Positions 1 to 7,051 are shown, numbered from the stretch's first letter. The stretch: 11,738 bases of DNA from a bacterium UBP1_UBA4783 (GCA_002403075.1 DHHB01000072.1:1-11738); one strand, 5' to 3'. Program-made: numbers and translations. Notes: generated by a model not told the origin, from the sequence alone.

Positions 1-588
1 GGCGCCGCCGGCGAATGTCCGGACCCCCCGCGGAAACCGCATCGCCTCGGCGCGTCCGACCTCATAGCAACGGGCGCAGATGCCCGGACCGATCGCGGCG
101 ATCGCGTACGCGGGCTCGACGCCGAAGCGGTCGCGGAGCAGGTCGACGGCCCTGCCGACGATGCCGCGGCGCGCGCCCATGCGGCCGACGTGGAGAGCGG
201 CGAGGACCCGCTCCGGTGGGGAGTAGAGGACGAGCGGGTAGCAATCGGCGGTGCCGATCGCGAGGGCGAGGTTCCGGGTTCGCGTGGCGAGGCCGTCGAC
301 GTCCCGGTACAGGCCGCCCCGCGAGACGACCGCGATCTCGGCGCCGTGTATCTGGCCCGCGCGCGCGAGGCGGCGGGGCGCGATGTCGAGCGCCGAGAGG
401 AGCCGGCGCCTGTTCTCCCGGACGTTCGAGGCGCGGTCGCCGACGGACGCTCCGAGGTTGAGCGAATCGAACGGGGCCGCGCTCGTCCCTCCCGGACGCG
501 ACGCCACGCGGAGGAAAAGATCGGGCGCCATCACCCCGAGGGCGGGGAAGGAGCCGATGCGGAGTCCGTTGAGGGCGATCCATTCCAA
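1..588 (-). CDS. pgeF: Purine nucleoside phosphorylase / laccase-domain protein, YfiH family (partial, C-terminus beyond window)
   Basis: Members of this family (formerly multicopper polyphenol oxidase, DUF152) cleave purine nucleosides in the cytoplasm and, in some bacteria, remove wrong amino acids from peptidoglycan precursors. The reverse frame reads 196 codons without a stop to base 1; the family usually has about 240-270 residues, so roughly 50-70 are missing. Visible hallmarks are PFDSLNLGASVGD (39-51), QIHGAE (79-84), GTADCYPL (112-119) and IGPGIC followed by CYEVG. The three zinc/catalytic residues are present as H81, C116 and H133. The usual HAGWRG motif around the second His is HVGRMG here. 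I chose the TTG start at 588 because AAGAGG lies seven bases upstream; the first in-frame ATG, at 531, has no such site and would remove the N-terminus. The gene is divergent from thrC. Family assignment is firm; the exact substrate is not readable. Confidence 0.87.
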   Translation of the reverse strand, partial: MEWIALNGLRIGSFPALGVMAPDLFLRVASRPGGTSAAPFDSLNLGASVGDRASNVRENRRRLLSALDIAPRRLARAGQIHGAEIAVVSRGGLYRDVDGLATRTRNLALAIGTADCYPLVLYSPPERVLAALHVGRMGARRGIVGRAVDLLRDRFGVEPAYAIAAIGPGICARCYEVGRAEAMRFPRGVRTFAGGA

Positions 589-599
589 CGTATGACCTC

Positions 600-629
600 T
601 TGACAGCGGGCGTCCGGATGAGGATACCT
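600..629 (+). promoter_or_regulatory. Candidate sigma-70 promoter for thrC
   Basis: A perfect TTGACA lies at 600-605. About 17-18 bases downstream is GATACCTT (623-630), a weak -10 match. The thrC start is at 662 with AAGGAG at 649-654, so the leader would be only about 25-30 bases. On the opposite strand the same bases contain TATCCT (627-622) with a poor TTGTGC (650-645) 18 bases upstream, a possible overlapping promoter for pgeF. The -35 is good and the -10 is poor, so the call is tentative. Confidence 0.35.
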
Positions 630-661
630 TATCGGGCGATCGTTGCACAAGGAGTCGAACC

Positions 662-1837
662 ATGCCGACGAGTTATTTCGAAGGGTACCGGTGCGGGGCG
701 TGCGGGAGGGAGGTTCCGTCTGGATCCGCCGCGGCGGAGTGTCCCTCGTGCGCGGGGCCGTTGCTCGCCGTCTACGACCTCGCGCTCATGCGCCGCCTCG
801 TGAGGGATGTTCCGTCCCTCGCCGCCGGGGGAGGCCCCGGCATCTGGCGGTACGCGAACCTCCTGCCGCCGTACGCGAGACGCGTGAGCCTCGGGGAGGG
901 GCGAACGCCGCTCCTCGACTCGCGCGGCCTCGGGCGATCGATCGGCGTGCCCGAGCTCTTCATCAAGGACGAGTCGGCGAATCCGACCGGTTCCTTCAAG
1001 GCGCGCGGCATGGCGGCGGCCGTTTCCCGTCTCGCCGACCTCGGCGTTTCGCGCGCCTTCGTGCCGTCGGCGGGAAACGCCGGTCTCGCCCTCGCGGCCT
1101 ACTGCGCGGCCGCGCGCATCCCCTGCAGCGTTTTCATCCCGTCCGAAACGCCCGAAGGGGTCGCGGAGGAGTGCCGGCTTTACGGGGCGGATGTCACCGT
1201 CGTGCCCGGTCTTCTGCCGGACGCGGCCAAGGCGCTCGACGCGCTCGTCGGATCCGACAGGGCGGGGGTCGTGAGCACCTTTCGCGAGCCGTGCCGCGTC
1301 GAGGGCAAGAAGACGATGGCGTTCGAGATCGAGGAGGAGATATCGCCGGATTGGATCGTGTTCCCGACCGGGGGCGGAACCGGCGTCGTCGCCTTCTGGA
1401 AGGCCTACGGCGAGCTCGAGGCGCTCGGCCTGCTGCGGCGTCCGATGCCCCGTCTCGCCGTCGTTCAATCGGAAGGGTGCGCGCCGCTCGTCGCGGCGTG
1501 GCGGGACGGCCTCGATCGCGCCGCGCCGTGGCCCCGTCCGGAGACGGTCGCGTCCGGCATCCGCGTGCCGGGCTCGCGCGCCGACGCTCTCATCCTCCGG
1601 GCGATCCGCGAGAGCGGCGGGGCGGCGGCGGCGGTGAGCGACGCCGATATTCTCGACGGCGTCCGCGAGCTCGGCCGCGAACACGGGCTCTTCGTCTCTC
1701 CCGAGGGCGCGGCCGCGTACGCGGGGCTCAAGCGGCTCGCCCGCGAAGGAACGATAAGCCCCTCCTCGCGTGTCGTCGTCGTCAACACCGCGGGAGGGGC
1801 TCGCTATCGTTTTCTTCTCGATCCGTACGAACGCTGA
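662..1837 (+). CDS. thrC: Threonine synthase, PLP-dependent, with N-terminal zinc ribbon
   Basis: Threonine synthase converts O-phospho-L-homoserine and water to threonine and phosphate, the last step of threonine synthesis, in the cytoplasm. The 391-residue protein has a zinc-ribbon-like start with C11, C14, C27 and C30, seen in archaeal/plant-type enzymes. A fold-type II PLP core follows: KDESANPTGSFKARG with the Schiff-base lysine K113, the substrate-carboxylate loop SAGNAG (136-141), EGKKTMAFEI, and the glycine-rich phosphate-cup motif PTGGGTG (235-241). The start is fixed by AAGGAG seven bases upstream. Most threonine synthases have SFKDRG around the lysine; here it is SFKARG, a form also found in threonine dehydratases, so a sibling activity (cysteate synthase or another beta-eliminating lyase) is possible. 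The zinc ribbon, length and EGKKT segment favour threonine synthase. It seems monocistronic and ends against the convergent DUF4384 gene with no spacer. Confidence 0.88.
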   Translation: MPTSYFEGYRCGACGREVPSGSAAAECPSCAGPLLAVYDLALMRRLVRDVPSLAAGGGPGIWRYANLLPPYARRVSLGEGRTPLLDSRGLGRSIGVPELFIKDESANPTGSFKARGMAAAVSRLADLGVSRAFVPSAGNAGLALAAYCAAARIPCSVFIPSETPEGVAEECRLYGADVTVVPGLLPDAAKALDALVGSDRAGVVSTFREPCRVEGKKTMAFEIEEEISPDWIVFPTGGGTGVVAFWKAYGELEALGLLRRPMPRLAVVQSEGCAPLVAAWRDGLDRAAPWPRPETVASGIRVPGSRADALILRAIRESGGAAAAVSDADILDGVRELGREHGLFVSPEGAAAYAGLKRLAREGTISPSSRVVVVNTAGGARYRFLLDPYER

Positions 1838-3625
1838 TCAACGGGTCCGGGTCTTCCCCGTGCTCCCTCTCGTGCCGCTCGACGCACCACGGTACGGAAC
1901 GGACGAGCTCCTCGCGGGAGGCGGGGAGCTTCGCGCCGGAGCGGCCGCGCTCCGGTCGGAGCCTCGTCCCGCTTCATGCGCGGAGGTCCGCTTCGTCTCG
2001 GTGCTCGAGCCGGAGCGCTCGCGCGCCGGCTCGCGGCCTTCGCGGCTCCGTTCCGGCTGCCGCGCGGGCGGGGGGGCCATCCGGTCCGCGTCCCGCGGCC
2101 GGCGTTCCGGCTGCGACGGTCTCGCGCCGCTTCCGTCGCGGTCGACGTCGCTGGGCGGGGCGGCGCGCCGCGTCGCGTCGCGCACGTTTCTCGTCGTTCC
2201 GCGTTCCACCGCTTCGCGGCCCCGGTCGCCGCTTCTCGCGCCTGCGGGGCGTTCGGTCCCCCGCACCGCCGGGCGATCGCGGCCGGTCGTTCTCTCCCCG
2301 GCGCGGTTCGGCGCTACGGCGCGTTCGCGCCGGGACGTACGGGCGTCGAGGCCGCGGTCGACGGCGCGGCGGCCGAGATCGGAGCGTTCGATCCGCTGAG
2401 CGACATCGCGCCGTTTCGTTTCCATGAGACGAGTGCCCTCGAGGGATCGCTCGCGGCTGAGCGCCTTGCTGGTCGCCGCGTAATCGATCCGCCGCTTCGT
2501 CGCGCTTCGATCGCCGTAGAGCGTGCGATAGGAGCCGGCGTACGGCCCGTAGCGGTAGTCGCCGCACGACCAGCACGGATAGTAGCAGCCGTAGCAGTAA
2601 TGGTACGGCCGGTACCACGAGCTGTAGTGATACGGCCAGCCGTAATAGTCGTGCCACCAGATGTTCCAATAGAAGCCGCCCCAGAAAGGATCCCAGGCGG
2701 GGTAGAGCCCCCAGCCGAAGAAAGACCCTCCGTAGTACGGCCACGGCGAATACCACGGAGAGGCGTACGATCCGTAGGAGAGCGACAGGTACACCCTCGT
2801 TTCGTCGCGGTCGTACTCGTCGTCACGGTAGTCGTAGCGGTCGTCCTCGTTCGAGGCGGAGTAGTAGTCGTCGTCGTACCCGCCGGACTCCCGTATGTCG
2901 TAGAGCGGCGGATAGGGATAGCGCGGCTCGTCGGCGTACGCGATCCGTTCGATCGACACCTCCGGGCATTCCATCGCGTACGGATCCGCGATCTCTCCGG
3001 GGCCGTGGCATTTCGCGCAGAGATAGCGCGGGTACTCGACGCGGCGGTTGATGTGGAAGTACGTGTAGGCCGTCGCCGGCGGCGTCCGTGCGGCGTCGCG
3101 CACGATCTCCTCGTCGATCATGTTGAACGCGAGGAACGGATCGAGATCGACGCGCAGGCGCTTTTCGTCCGGGAGCCGCTCGCTTTTCGAAAGGAAGTAG
3201 AGCTCGTCCTCGTCGAGCCGGCCGCGATCCTCGACGGCGAGCGCATGGATATACTCGACGCCGGTTTTGCCGCCGGTCTCCCAAAAAACGCCCGAGCCCG
3301 GTTCCGGGAGAAAGTACGTCTTCCTGCCCTCGACGCGGACGGGCCGTCCGTCGGCGGGATAGAGCAAGTTGACGTATCCGTCGGTGTCGATGTTGTAGAT
3401 GACGACGTACGCCGGGCGCGAGGCGGTGAAAGATACGCCGATATTCTTTCCCGGGGCGTACACGGCCCCGCGTTCACCCGCGAGCTCCACGGTGACGGCG
3501 AGTCCTCCGTCGGAGGCCGGCGCGGACGGCCCGGGGCTTTTCTTGAAATCCACGGCGCCGACCGGCGCCCCGCTCAGAACGACGAGGAGGGAAACGCACA
3601 GGACGAGCGTTATCGAGCGTTTCAT
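1838..3625 (-). CDS. Secreted DUF4384-domain protein with aromatic/Cys-rich middle and basic disordered tail
   Basis: This is a 595-residue exported protein of unknown role. The start at 3625 has AAGGAG eight bases upstream and opens straight into a signal peptide (MKRSITLVLCVSLLVVLSG, cleavage probably after A24); the upstream in-frame ATG at 3688 would put 21 polar residues before it. Residues about 40-135 resemble DUF4384, a beta-rich domain found in surface and signalling proteins (YVVIYNIDTDGYVNLLYP is typical). Next come a CAKCH motif (203-207), which fits a c-type haem or metal site, and C220. Residues about 240-370 are extremely rich in Tyr, Trp, Gly, Pro and Asp and contain C344, C347, C351 and C354 in a C-x2-C-x3-C-x2-C pattern. 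The last about 220 residues are Arg/Ser/Pro/Ala-rich and look disordered. The gene is alone on its strand, convergent with thrC and divergent from tolQ. A cell-surface or matrix protein is an inference. Confidence 0.8.
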   Translation of the reverse strand: MKRSITLVLCVSLLVVLSGAPVGAVDFKKSPGPSAPASDGGLAVTVELAGERGAVYAPGKNIGVSFTASRPAYVVIYNIDTDGYVNLLYPADGRPVRVEGRKTYFLPEPGSGVFWETGGKTGVEYIHALAVEDRGRLDEDELYFLSKSERLPDEKRLRVDLDPFLAFNMIDEEIVRDAARTPPATAYTYFHINRRVEYPRYLCAKCHGPGEIADPYAMECPEVSIERIAYADEPRYPYPPLYDIRESGGYDDDYYSASNEDDRYDYRDDEYDRDETRVYLSLSYGSYASPWYSPWPYYGGSFFGWGLYPAWDPFWGGFYWNIWWHDYYGWPYHYSSWYRPYHYCYGCYYPCWSCGDYRYGPYAGSYRTLYGDRSATKRRIDYAATSKALSRERSLEGTRLMETKRRDVAQRIERSDLGRRAVDRGLDARTSRRERAVAPNRAGERTTGRDRPAVRGTERPAGARSGDRGREAVERGTTRNVRDATRRAAPPSDVDRDGSGARPSQPERRPRDADRMAPPPARQPERSREGREPARERSGSSTETKRTSAHEAGRGSDRSAAAPARSSPPPARSSSVPYRGASSGTRGSTGKTRTR

Positions 3626-3718
3626 GGCTCTCGCTCCTTCCCAGGGGTGGGGTTTTTCATCACGGCATTCCGGCGGGGATTCCTGCATCGATCGTTCCCG
3701 AGCAGACTATCCCTTCTT

Positions 3719-3747
3719 ATTATATAGCCGGTCGGCGGTCTTTACAA
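3719..3747 (-). promoter_or_regulatory. Sigma-70-type promoter for the DUF4384 gene
   Basis: Read on the minus strand, TTGTAA (3747-3742, four of six consensus bases) is followed after exactly 17 bases by a perfect TATAAT (3724-3719). Transcription would begin near 3712, giving a leader of about 87 bases before the start codon at 3625. In such GC-rich DNA this perfect -10 with ideal spacing is the best promoter in the window. Confidence 0.65.
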
Positions 3748-3912
3748 GCGCCATACTCATTTCCGCGGGCGCGCCGCCGCCCTCTTTCGTATATTATGCG
3801 CAAGGCGCGCCGGAGCGGTTCCTCGCGGGAGCGCCGCGGCGGGGGGGTCATGATTCGCCTAACTTCATGCGGATATTGTGAATAGTCCGCTCCTTGAATA
3901 TCCGAAACGTTC

Positions 3913-3941
3913 TTGACCCTCGCACGGTACTATAGTAAGTT
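3913..3941 (+). promoter_or_regulatory. Candidate promoter for the tol operon
   Basis: TTGACC (3913-3918) matches five of six bases of the -35 consensus and is followed after 17 bases by TAAGTT (3936-3941), a weak -10. A better -10-like hexamer, TATAGT (3931-3936), lies only 12 bases from that -35 and would need another, poor -35 near 3908. Either way the start would fall about 20-30 bases before the tolQ start at 3972. The position fits; the exact elements are unsure. Confidence 0.4.
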
Positions 3942-3971
3942 GCCCGATAGCGCTTTTCAAGGAGGCTCAGA

Positions 3972-4709
3972 ATGGCTTTCGCCGGTGCACCGACGGTTCT
4001 TCAAATCTCCGGAAAACTCTCGGAAGTCATATTCCACGGCGGCTGGGTCGGGAACGGGATCCTGCTCACCCTGACCGTGCTTTCGGTCATCTCGTGGACG
4101 ATCATGATAGAGAAGGCCCGTTTCTTCCGGATTTCCCGCGGGGAAACCCGGCGTTTCCTCGATCTGTTCCGCAAGGAGCATTCCCTCAAGGCGCTCGCCG
4201 GGCACACCTCCTCGTTCCCTTCGAGCCCCGAGGCCGCGCTCGCGGCGAAGCTCGCTTCAGAGCTCGAAACGGGCGAGGTGAGAAGCGCCGCCGCCCTCGA
4301 CAGGATCATCGAGACCGAGATCACCGCCGTCATGGCCGGCTACGAATCGTACATGCAGTTCCTCGCGACGACCGCCTCCATCTCGCCGCTCCTCGGCCTG
4401 TTCGGAACGGTGTGGGGCATCATGAGCGCGTTCCTGAGCATGGGGGCGCAGGGATCCGCGAGCCTCTTCGTCGTGGGACCCGGCATCGCCGTCGCGCTCA
4501 TAACGACGATCTTCGGCCTCGGCGCCGCGATCCCCGCGGTCGTCGGCTACAACTTCATACTGCGCACGAACCGCGGCCGCGAAGACGAAATCGCCGCGTT
4601 CGCGGGGCGGCTGCGCAACCGGATCATCGAGCGCGTGTACGACGAGCTCCGCGGCGCCGAGGGCGCCGCGACGGGCGCCGGGAGCGCTCCGGGAGGGGGC
4701 GCGGCATGA
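3972..4709 (+). CDS. tolQ: TolQ, proton-channel subunit of the Tol-Pal motor (MotA/TolQ/ExbB family)
   Basis: TolQ forms the inner-membrane pentamer that, with TolR, uses the proton gradient to drive TolA and keep the outer membrane attached during division. At 245 residues it is of family size. TM1 is about 27-46, then a large cytoplasmic loop, TM2 about 130-154 (SISPLLGLFGTVWGIM) and TM3 about 167-192 (GPGIAVALITTIFGLGAAIPAVVGYN). The pore threonines match T146 in TM2 and T178/T179 in TM3. The conserved glutamate in the TM3 motif PGIAEAL is a valine here (V174), which is unusual. The C-terminal 20 residues are Gly/Ala-rich. The start is set by AAGGAGG seven bases upstream (3959-3965 before 3972). 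The stop overlaps the tolR start (ATGA), indicating translational coupling. ExbB is the alternative name, but the following tolB and pal settle the context. Confidence 0.94.
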   Translation: MAFAGAPTVLQISGKLSEVIFHGGWVGNGILLTLTVLSVISWTIMIEKARFFRISRGETRRFLDLFRKEHSLKALAGHTSSFPSSPEAALAAKLASELETGEVRSAAALDRIIETEITAVMAGYESYMQFLATTASISPLLGLFGTVWGIMSAFLSMGAQGSASLFVVGPGIAVALITTIFGLGAAIPAVVGYNFILRTNRGREDEIAAFAGRLRNRIIERVYDELRGAEGAATGAGSAPGGGAA

Positions 4710-5107
4710 GGCGATCGCGATACGCGCCGCTCGCCGAGATCAACATAACGAACCTCGTCGACGTGACGATGGTGCTCCTCATCATCTTCATGCTCACGGC
4801 GCCGTTCCTCCAGGCGGGGGTCAAGCTCCGCCTTCCGAAGGCCGAGGCGAAATCGCTCGAGGAACAGGAGGGGGTCACGGTCTCGATCGACGAGAACGGG
4901 CTCATTTTCATCGACGAGCGCCGGACCGAGTGGAACGAGTTCGCCGCGGCGCTCCGGCGGGCGCTCGAGGGCGCCGAGCCGCGGGTGTTTCTGCGCGCCG
5001 ACAAGGACGTCCGGTACGAGATCGTCCTGAGAGTGATCGCCCGCATCAAGATGCTCGGCATCGAGGATCTCGGCCTCGTCGCGGAGCAGGAAGAAAAGAA
5101 GCCGTGA
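4706..5107 (+). CDS. tolR: TolR, ion-conducting partner of TolQ (ExbD/TolR family)
   Basis: TolR is a bitopic inner-membrane protein whose dimer sits inside the TolQ ring and carries the proton-relay aspartate. The 133-residue protein has a short basic cytoplasmic start (MRRSRYAPLAEINITN), one membrane segment about 17-36 with the essential aspartate as D19 in LVDVTMVLLIIFM, and a periplasmic domain about 50-128. That domain has the alternating beta/alpha pattern of the family (VTVSIDENGLIFID; VFLRADKDVRYEIV). It ends in an acidic/lysine tail. Its ATG overlaps the tolQ stop by four bases, which fixes the start. It is about 140 residues in well-known species, so this one is complete. Confidence 0.94.
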   Translation: MRRSRYAPLAEINITNLVDVTMVLLIIFMLTAPFLQAGVKLRLPKAEAKSLEEQEGVTVSIDENGLIFIDERRTEWNEFAAALRRALEGAEPRVFLRADKDVRYEIVLRVIARIKMLGIEDLGLVAEQEEKKP

Positions 5108-5126
5108 CGGGGCGGGGTGGCGCCGG

Positions 5127-5780
5127 ATGAAATCCTCTTTCGGCATTTCGATCGTCGCGCACGCCGCGGTTCTCGCCGCCGCGATCCTGCTGTTCGGAGC
5201 CGTTCCGCGCATGAACCTCCCCGAGAAGATCTATTCGGTGAAGATCCTCCAGCCGCTCGCTCGCCCGTCGGGCGCCTCGGAGACGAAGGTCGTCGAGACG
5301 CCGAAGGAGCAGCCGAAGGCCGAGGCGCCGAAGAAGGAGCCGCCGAAAAAGGAAGAGAAGATTCCGGTTCCGAAGAAGCCCGAGACTAAGAAAGAGGGAG
5401 AGAAGGCGAAGGATCCGCCTCCCGCGCCAGAGGAGAAGCCGGTCGACGTCGGCGTCGCCGCGGAGCAGGGAACCGGCATCGCGGTCGACGCCCCCGTTTT
5501 TCCGTTTTCGTATTACCTCGCCGCCATCGAGCGCAAGGTGTCCTCAAACTGGTTCTCGGCGGTCTCGGAGGGCGCATCGGGCATAAGCTGCGTCGTGTAC
5601 TTCAGACTGCGGCGCGACGGCTCCGTCGACGACGCGAAGCTCGAGACGAGCTCGGGAAACGCCTACTTCGACCGCGCCGCGCTCAGGGCCGTGAAGAGCT
5701 CGAGCCCGTTTCCGCCGCTTCCGCGGGCCTTTCCCGACCAGTATCTCGGTATCCATTTCACATTTGTGCAGAAGGAATGA
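5127..5780 (+). CDS. tolA: TolA-like energy transducer with TonB-type C-terminal domain
   Basis: This protein should link the TolQR motor to TolB/Pal at the outer membrane. It has 217 residues, about half the length of E. coli TolA. Residues 5-26 form the single membrane anchor, and S8 and H12 (S-x3-H) match the Ser/His pair through which TonB and TolA contact ExbB/TolQ. Residues about 48-112 are a Lys/Glu/Pro-rich extended linker instead of the long alanine-rich helix of enterobacterial TolA. Residues about 125-217 are a TonB/TolA C-terminal fold (YYLAAIERKVSSNWF; VVYFRLRRDGSVDDAKL; FDRAALRAVKSSSPFPPLP). The start lies 19 bases after tolR with only a GGGG-rich ribosome site; the membrane segment begins immediately, supporting it. 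The stop overlaps a possible tolB start (ATGA at 5777). By sequence alone it could be called TonB; its place between tolR and tolB argues for TolA function. Confidence 0.88.
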   Translation: MKSSFGISIVAHAAVLAAAILLFGAVPRMNLPEKIYSVKILQPLARPSGASETKVVETPKEQPKAEAPKKEPPKKEEKIPVPKKPETKKEGEKAKDPPPAPEEKPVDVGVAAEQGTGIAVDAPVFPFSYYLAAIERKVSSNWFSAVSEGASGISCVVYFRLRRDGSVDDAKLETSSGNAYFDRAALRAVKSSSPFPPLPRAFPDQYLGIHFTFVQKE

Positions 5781-5785
5781 CGAGC

Positions 5786-7051
5786 ATGAGACGTTTCACC
5801 GGCATCGCGATCGCGCTGTGCCTCGCCGCGGGAGCGGCGCGGGCGCAGACCGACATTTACCTCCGGACCGAGCGGGCGGGACGCGGCAAGGTGCCGATCA
5901 TCGTCAGGGAGATAGAGGCGGCCTCCGCCCCCCTCGGCGAGAGCGCCTCCTACCTGACGGGCGTCATCCGAACCGATCTCGATTATTCGGGTCTCATCGA
6001 GGTGCTGCGGTCGTCCGTGGGCGGCGAAGGCGGCGCGGAGAAGATCGCCGGGGCCGTCTTCGAGGGCTCGCTCGCGGCGGACGGGAGCTCGCTCGTGCTC
6101 GAGGCGCGGCTCCTCGATTTCATGAGCCGGGAAACGATCTTCAGCAAACGGTACCGGTTCGGTCCCGACGCCCGCCGCCACGTGGCCCATACGGTGAGCG
6201 ACGAGATCGTCTATTTTCTCGTCGGCGAGCGAGGCGTCGCGACGACGCGCCTCCTCTTCCGTCGCGGCGGGGAAAAGGGGAAAGATCTCCACGTCGTCGA
6301 TTACGACGGATTCGGAGAACGACGGCTCACGACAGACGAGCTCGTGCACTCTCCCCTCTGGCTCGACGGATCGCGCGTCTGTTACTCGTCCGACCGGCGG
6401 AACAACTGGGACTGCTATCTCCTCGATCTCCGCAAAGGATCGAAGTATCTCATCACGCAATGGCGGGGGATCAACTTCGCGGGCAGCTACTTCGCCCCGC
6501 GCGACGAAATCGCGATGACGCTCAGCGTCGACGGAAACCACGAGATCTACGTCCTCGATTCCGCGGGCAAGGTGCTCCGCCGCCTCACGCGGAACCGTGC
6601 GATCGACATATCGCCGAGCTGGTCGCCGAACGGCGCCGAAATCGTCTTCGTGAGCGACCGGGGCGGAACGCCGCAGATCTACATCATGGACAGTTTCGGA
6701 GCGAACGTCCGCCGGCTGTCCCGAACGGGCTCCTACAACCAGTCCCCCGCGTGGTCGCCGAGGGGCGACATTATCGCCTATTGCTCGCGCGAGGGGGGCA
6801 TCTACCGCCTCCGGCTCATCTCTCCGGACGGGCTCGTCGAGGAGACGATCTTCGAGGATTACGCGAGCTACGAGGATCCGACATGGGCCCCCGACGGGCG
6901 GCACATCGCGGCGACGTCGCGCGAGGGCGGGAGATCATGGATCGTCGTCATCGACATCGACACCAAGGAGAAGCGGCGTCTCGTTCAGGGGGAATCACCG
7001 GACTGGTCGCCGCTGCCCCCCGAGCCGCGGACCGAGCTTCTCGGCCGCTGA
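5786..7051 (+). CDS. tolB: TolB, periplasmic beta-propeller of the Tol-Pal system
   Basis: TolB cycles between Pal and the TolA-driven state and so couples motor energy to release and relocation of Pal. I chose the ATG at 5786 (421 residues): AAGGA at 5772-5776 is nine bases away, whereas the in-frame ATG at 5777 directly touches that site. A signal peptide covers residues 1-20 (RRFTGIAIALCLAAGAARA, cleavage before Q21). Residues about 21-155 form the N-terminal alpha/beta domain (VPIIVREIE; TDLDYSGLIEVL). Residues about 165-410 carry WD-like TolB/PD40 propeller repeats, recognisable as DISPSWSPNGAEIVFVSDR, NQSPAWSPRGDIIAYCSR and YEDPTWAPDGRHIAATSR. Length is close to the usual 430. It closes the tight tolQRAB run; a gap of about 160 bases separates it from pal. 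Confidence 0.95.
   Translation: MRRFTGIAIALCLAAGAARAQTDIYLRTERAGRGKVPIIVREIEAASAPLGESASYLTGVIRTDLDYSGLIEVLRSSVGGEGGAEKIAGAVFEGSLAADGSSLVLEARLLDFMSRETIFSKRYRFGPDARRHVAHTVSDEIVYFLVGERGVATTRLLFRRGGEKGKDLHVVDYDGFGERRLTTDELVHSPLWLDGSRVCYSSDRRNNWDCYLLDLRKGSKYLITQWRGINFAGSYFAPRDEIAMTLSVDGNHEIYVLDSAGKVLRRLTRNRAIDISPSWSPNGAEIVFVSDRGGTPQIYIMDSFGANVRRLSRTGSYNQSPAWSPRGDIIAYCSREGGIYRLRLISPDGLVEETIFEDYASYEDPTWAPDGRHIAATSREGGRSWIVVIDIDTKEKRRLVQGESPDWSPLPPEPRTELLGR

Larger units (their letters stand above)
3626..3971. other. Divergent intergenic region between the DUF4384 gene and tolQ
   Basis: These 346 bases carry no credible gene. The AT-rich patch near 3712-3725 is the DUF4384 promoter. Another AT-rich patch (about 3787-3798, TATATTAT) sits between two GGCGCGCC palindromes at 3769-3776 and 3804-3811. 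A run of seven G lies at 3841-3847. The stretch 3913-3941 holds the likely tol promoter, and AAGGAGG at 3959-3965 is the tolQ ribosome binding site. I see no riboswitch-like fold or terminator. Confidence 0.6.

Noticed and set aside
62..583. Minus-strand open frame with ATG start at the left end
   Set aside because: Arg/Pro-rich nonsense; the neighbouring frame, with TTG start, encodes the PgeF family motifs.
629..1684. Long minus-strand open frame over thrC
   Set aside because: Arg/Glu/Ala-rich shadow typical of high-GC DNA; thrC has clear family motifs in its own frame.
3626..3688. Upstream ATG extending the DUF4384 protein
   Set aside because: The extra 21 residues are polar, whereas 3625 has AAGGAG and begins a signal peptide directly.
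1976..3727. A 583-codon open frame on the plus strand opposite the DUF4384 gene
   Set aside because: Its translation is low-complexity Val/Arg/Ala without a domain, mirroring the Tyr/Arg-rich codons of the real minus-strand gene, which has signal peptide, promoter and ribosome site.
5663..6904. 413-codon minus-strand open frame over tolA/tolB
   Set aside because: No recognisable motif, and tolB propeller repeats occupy the plus strand.
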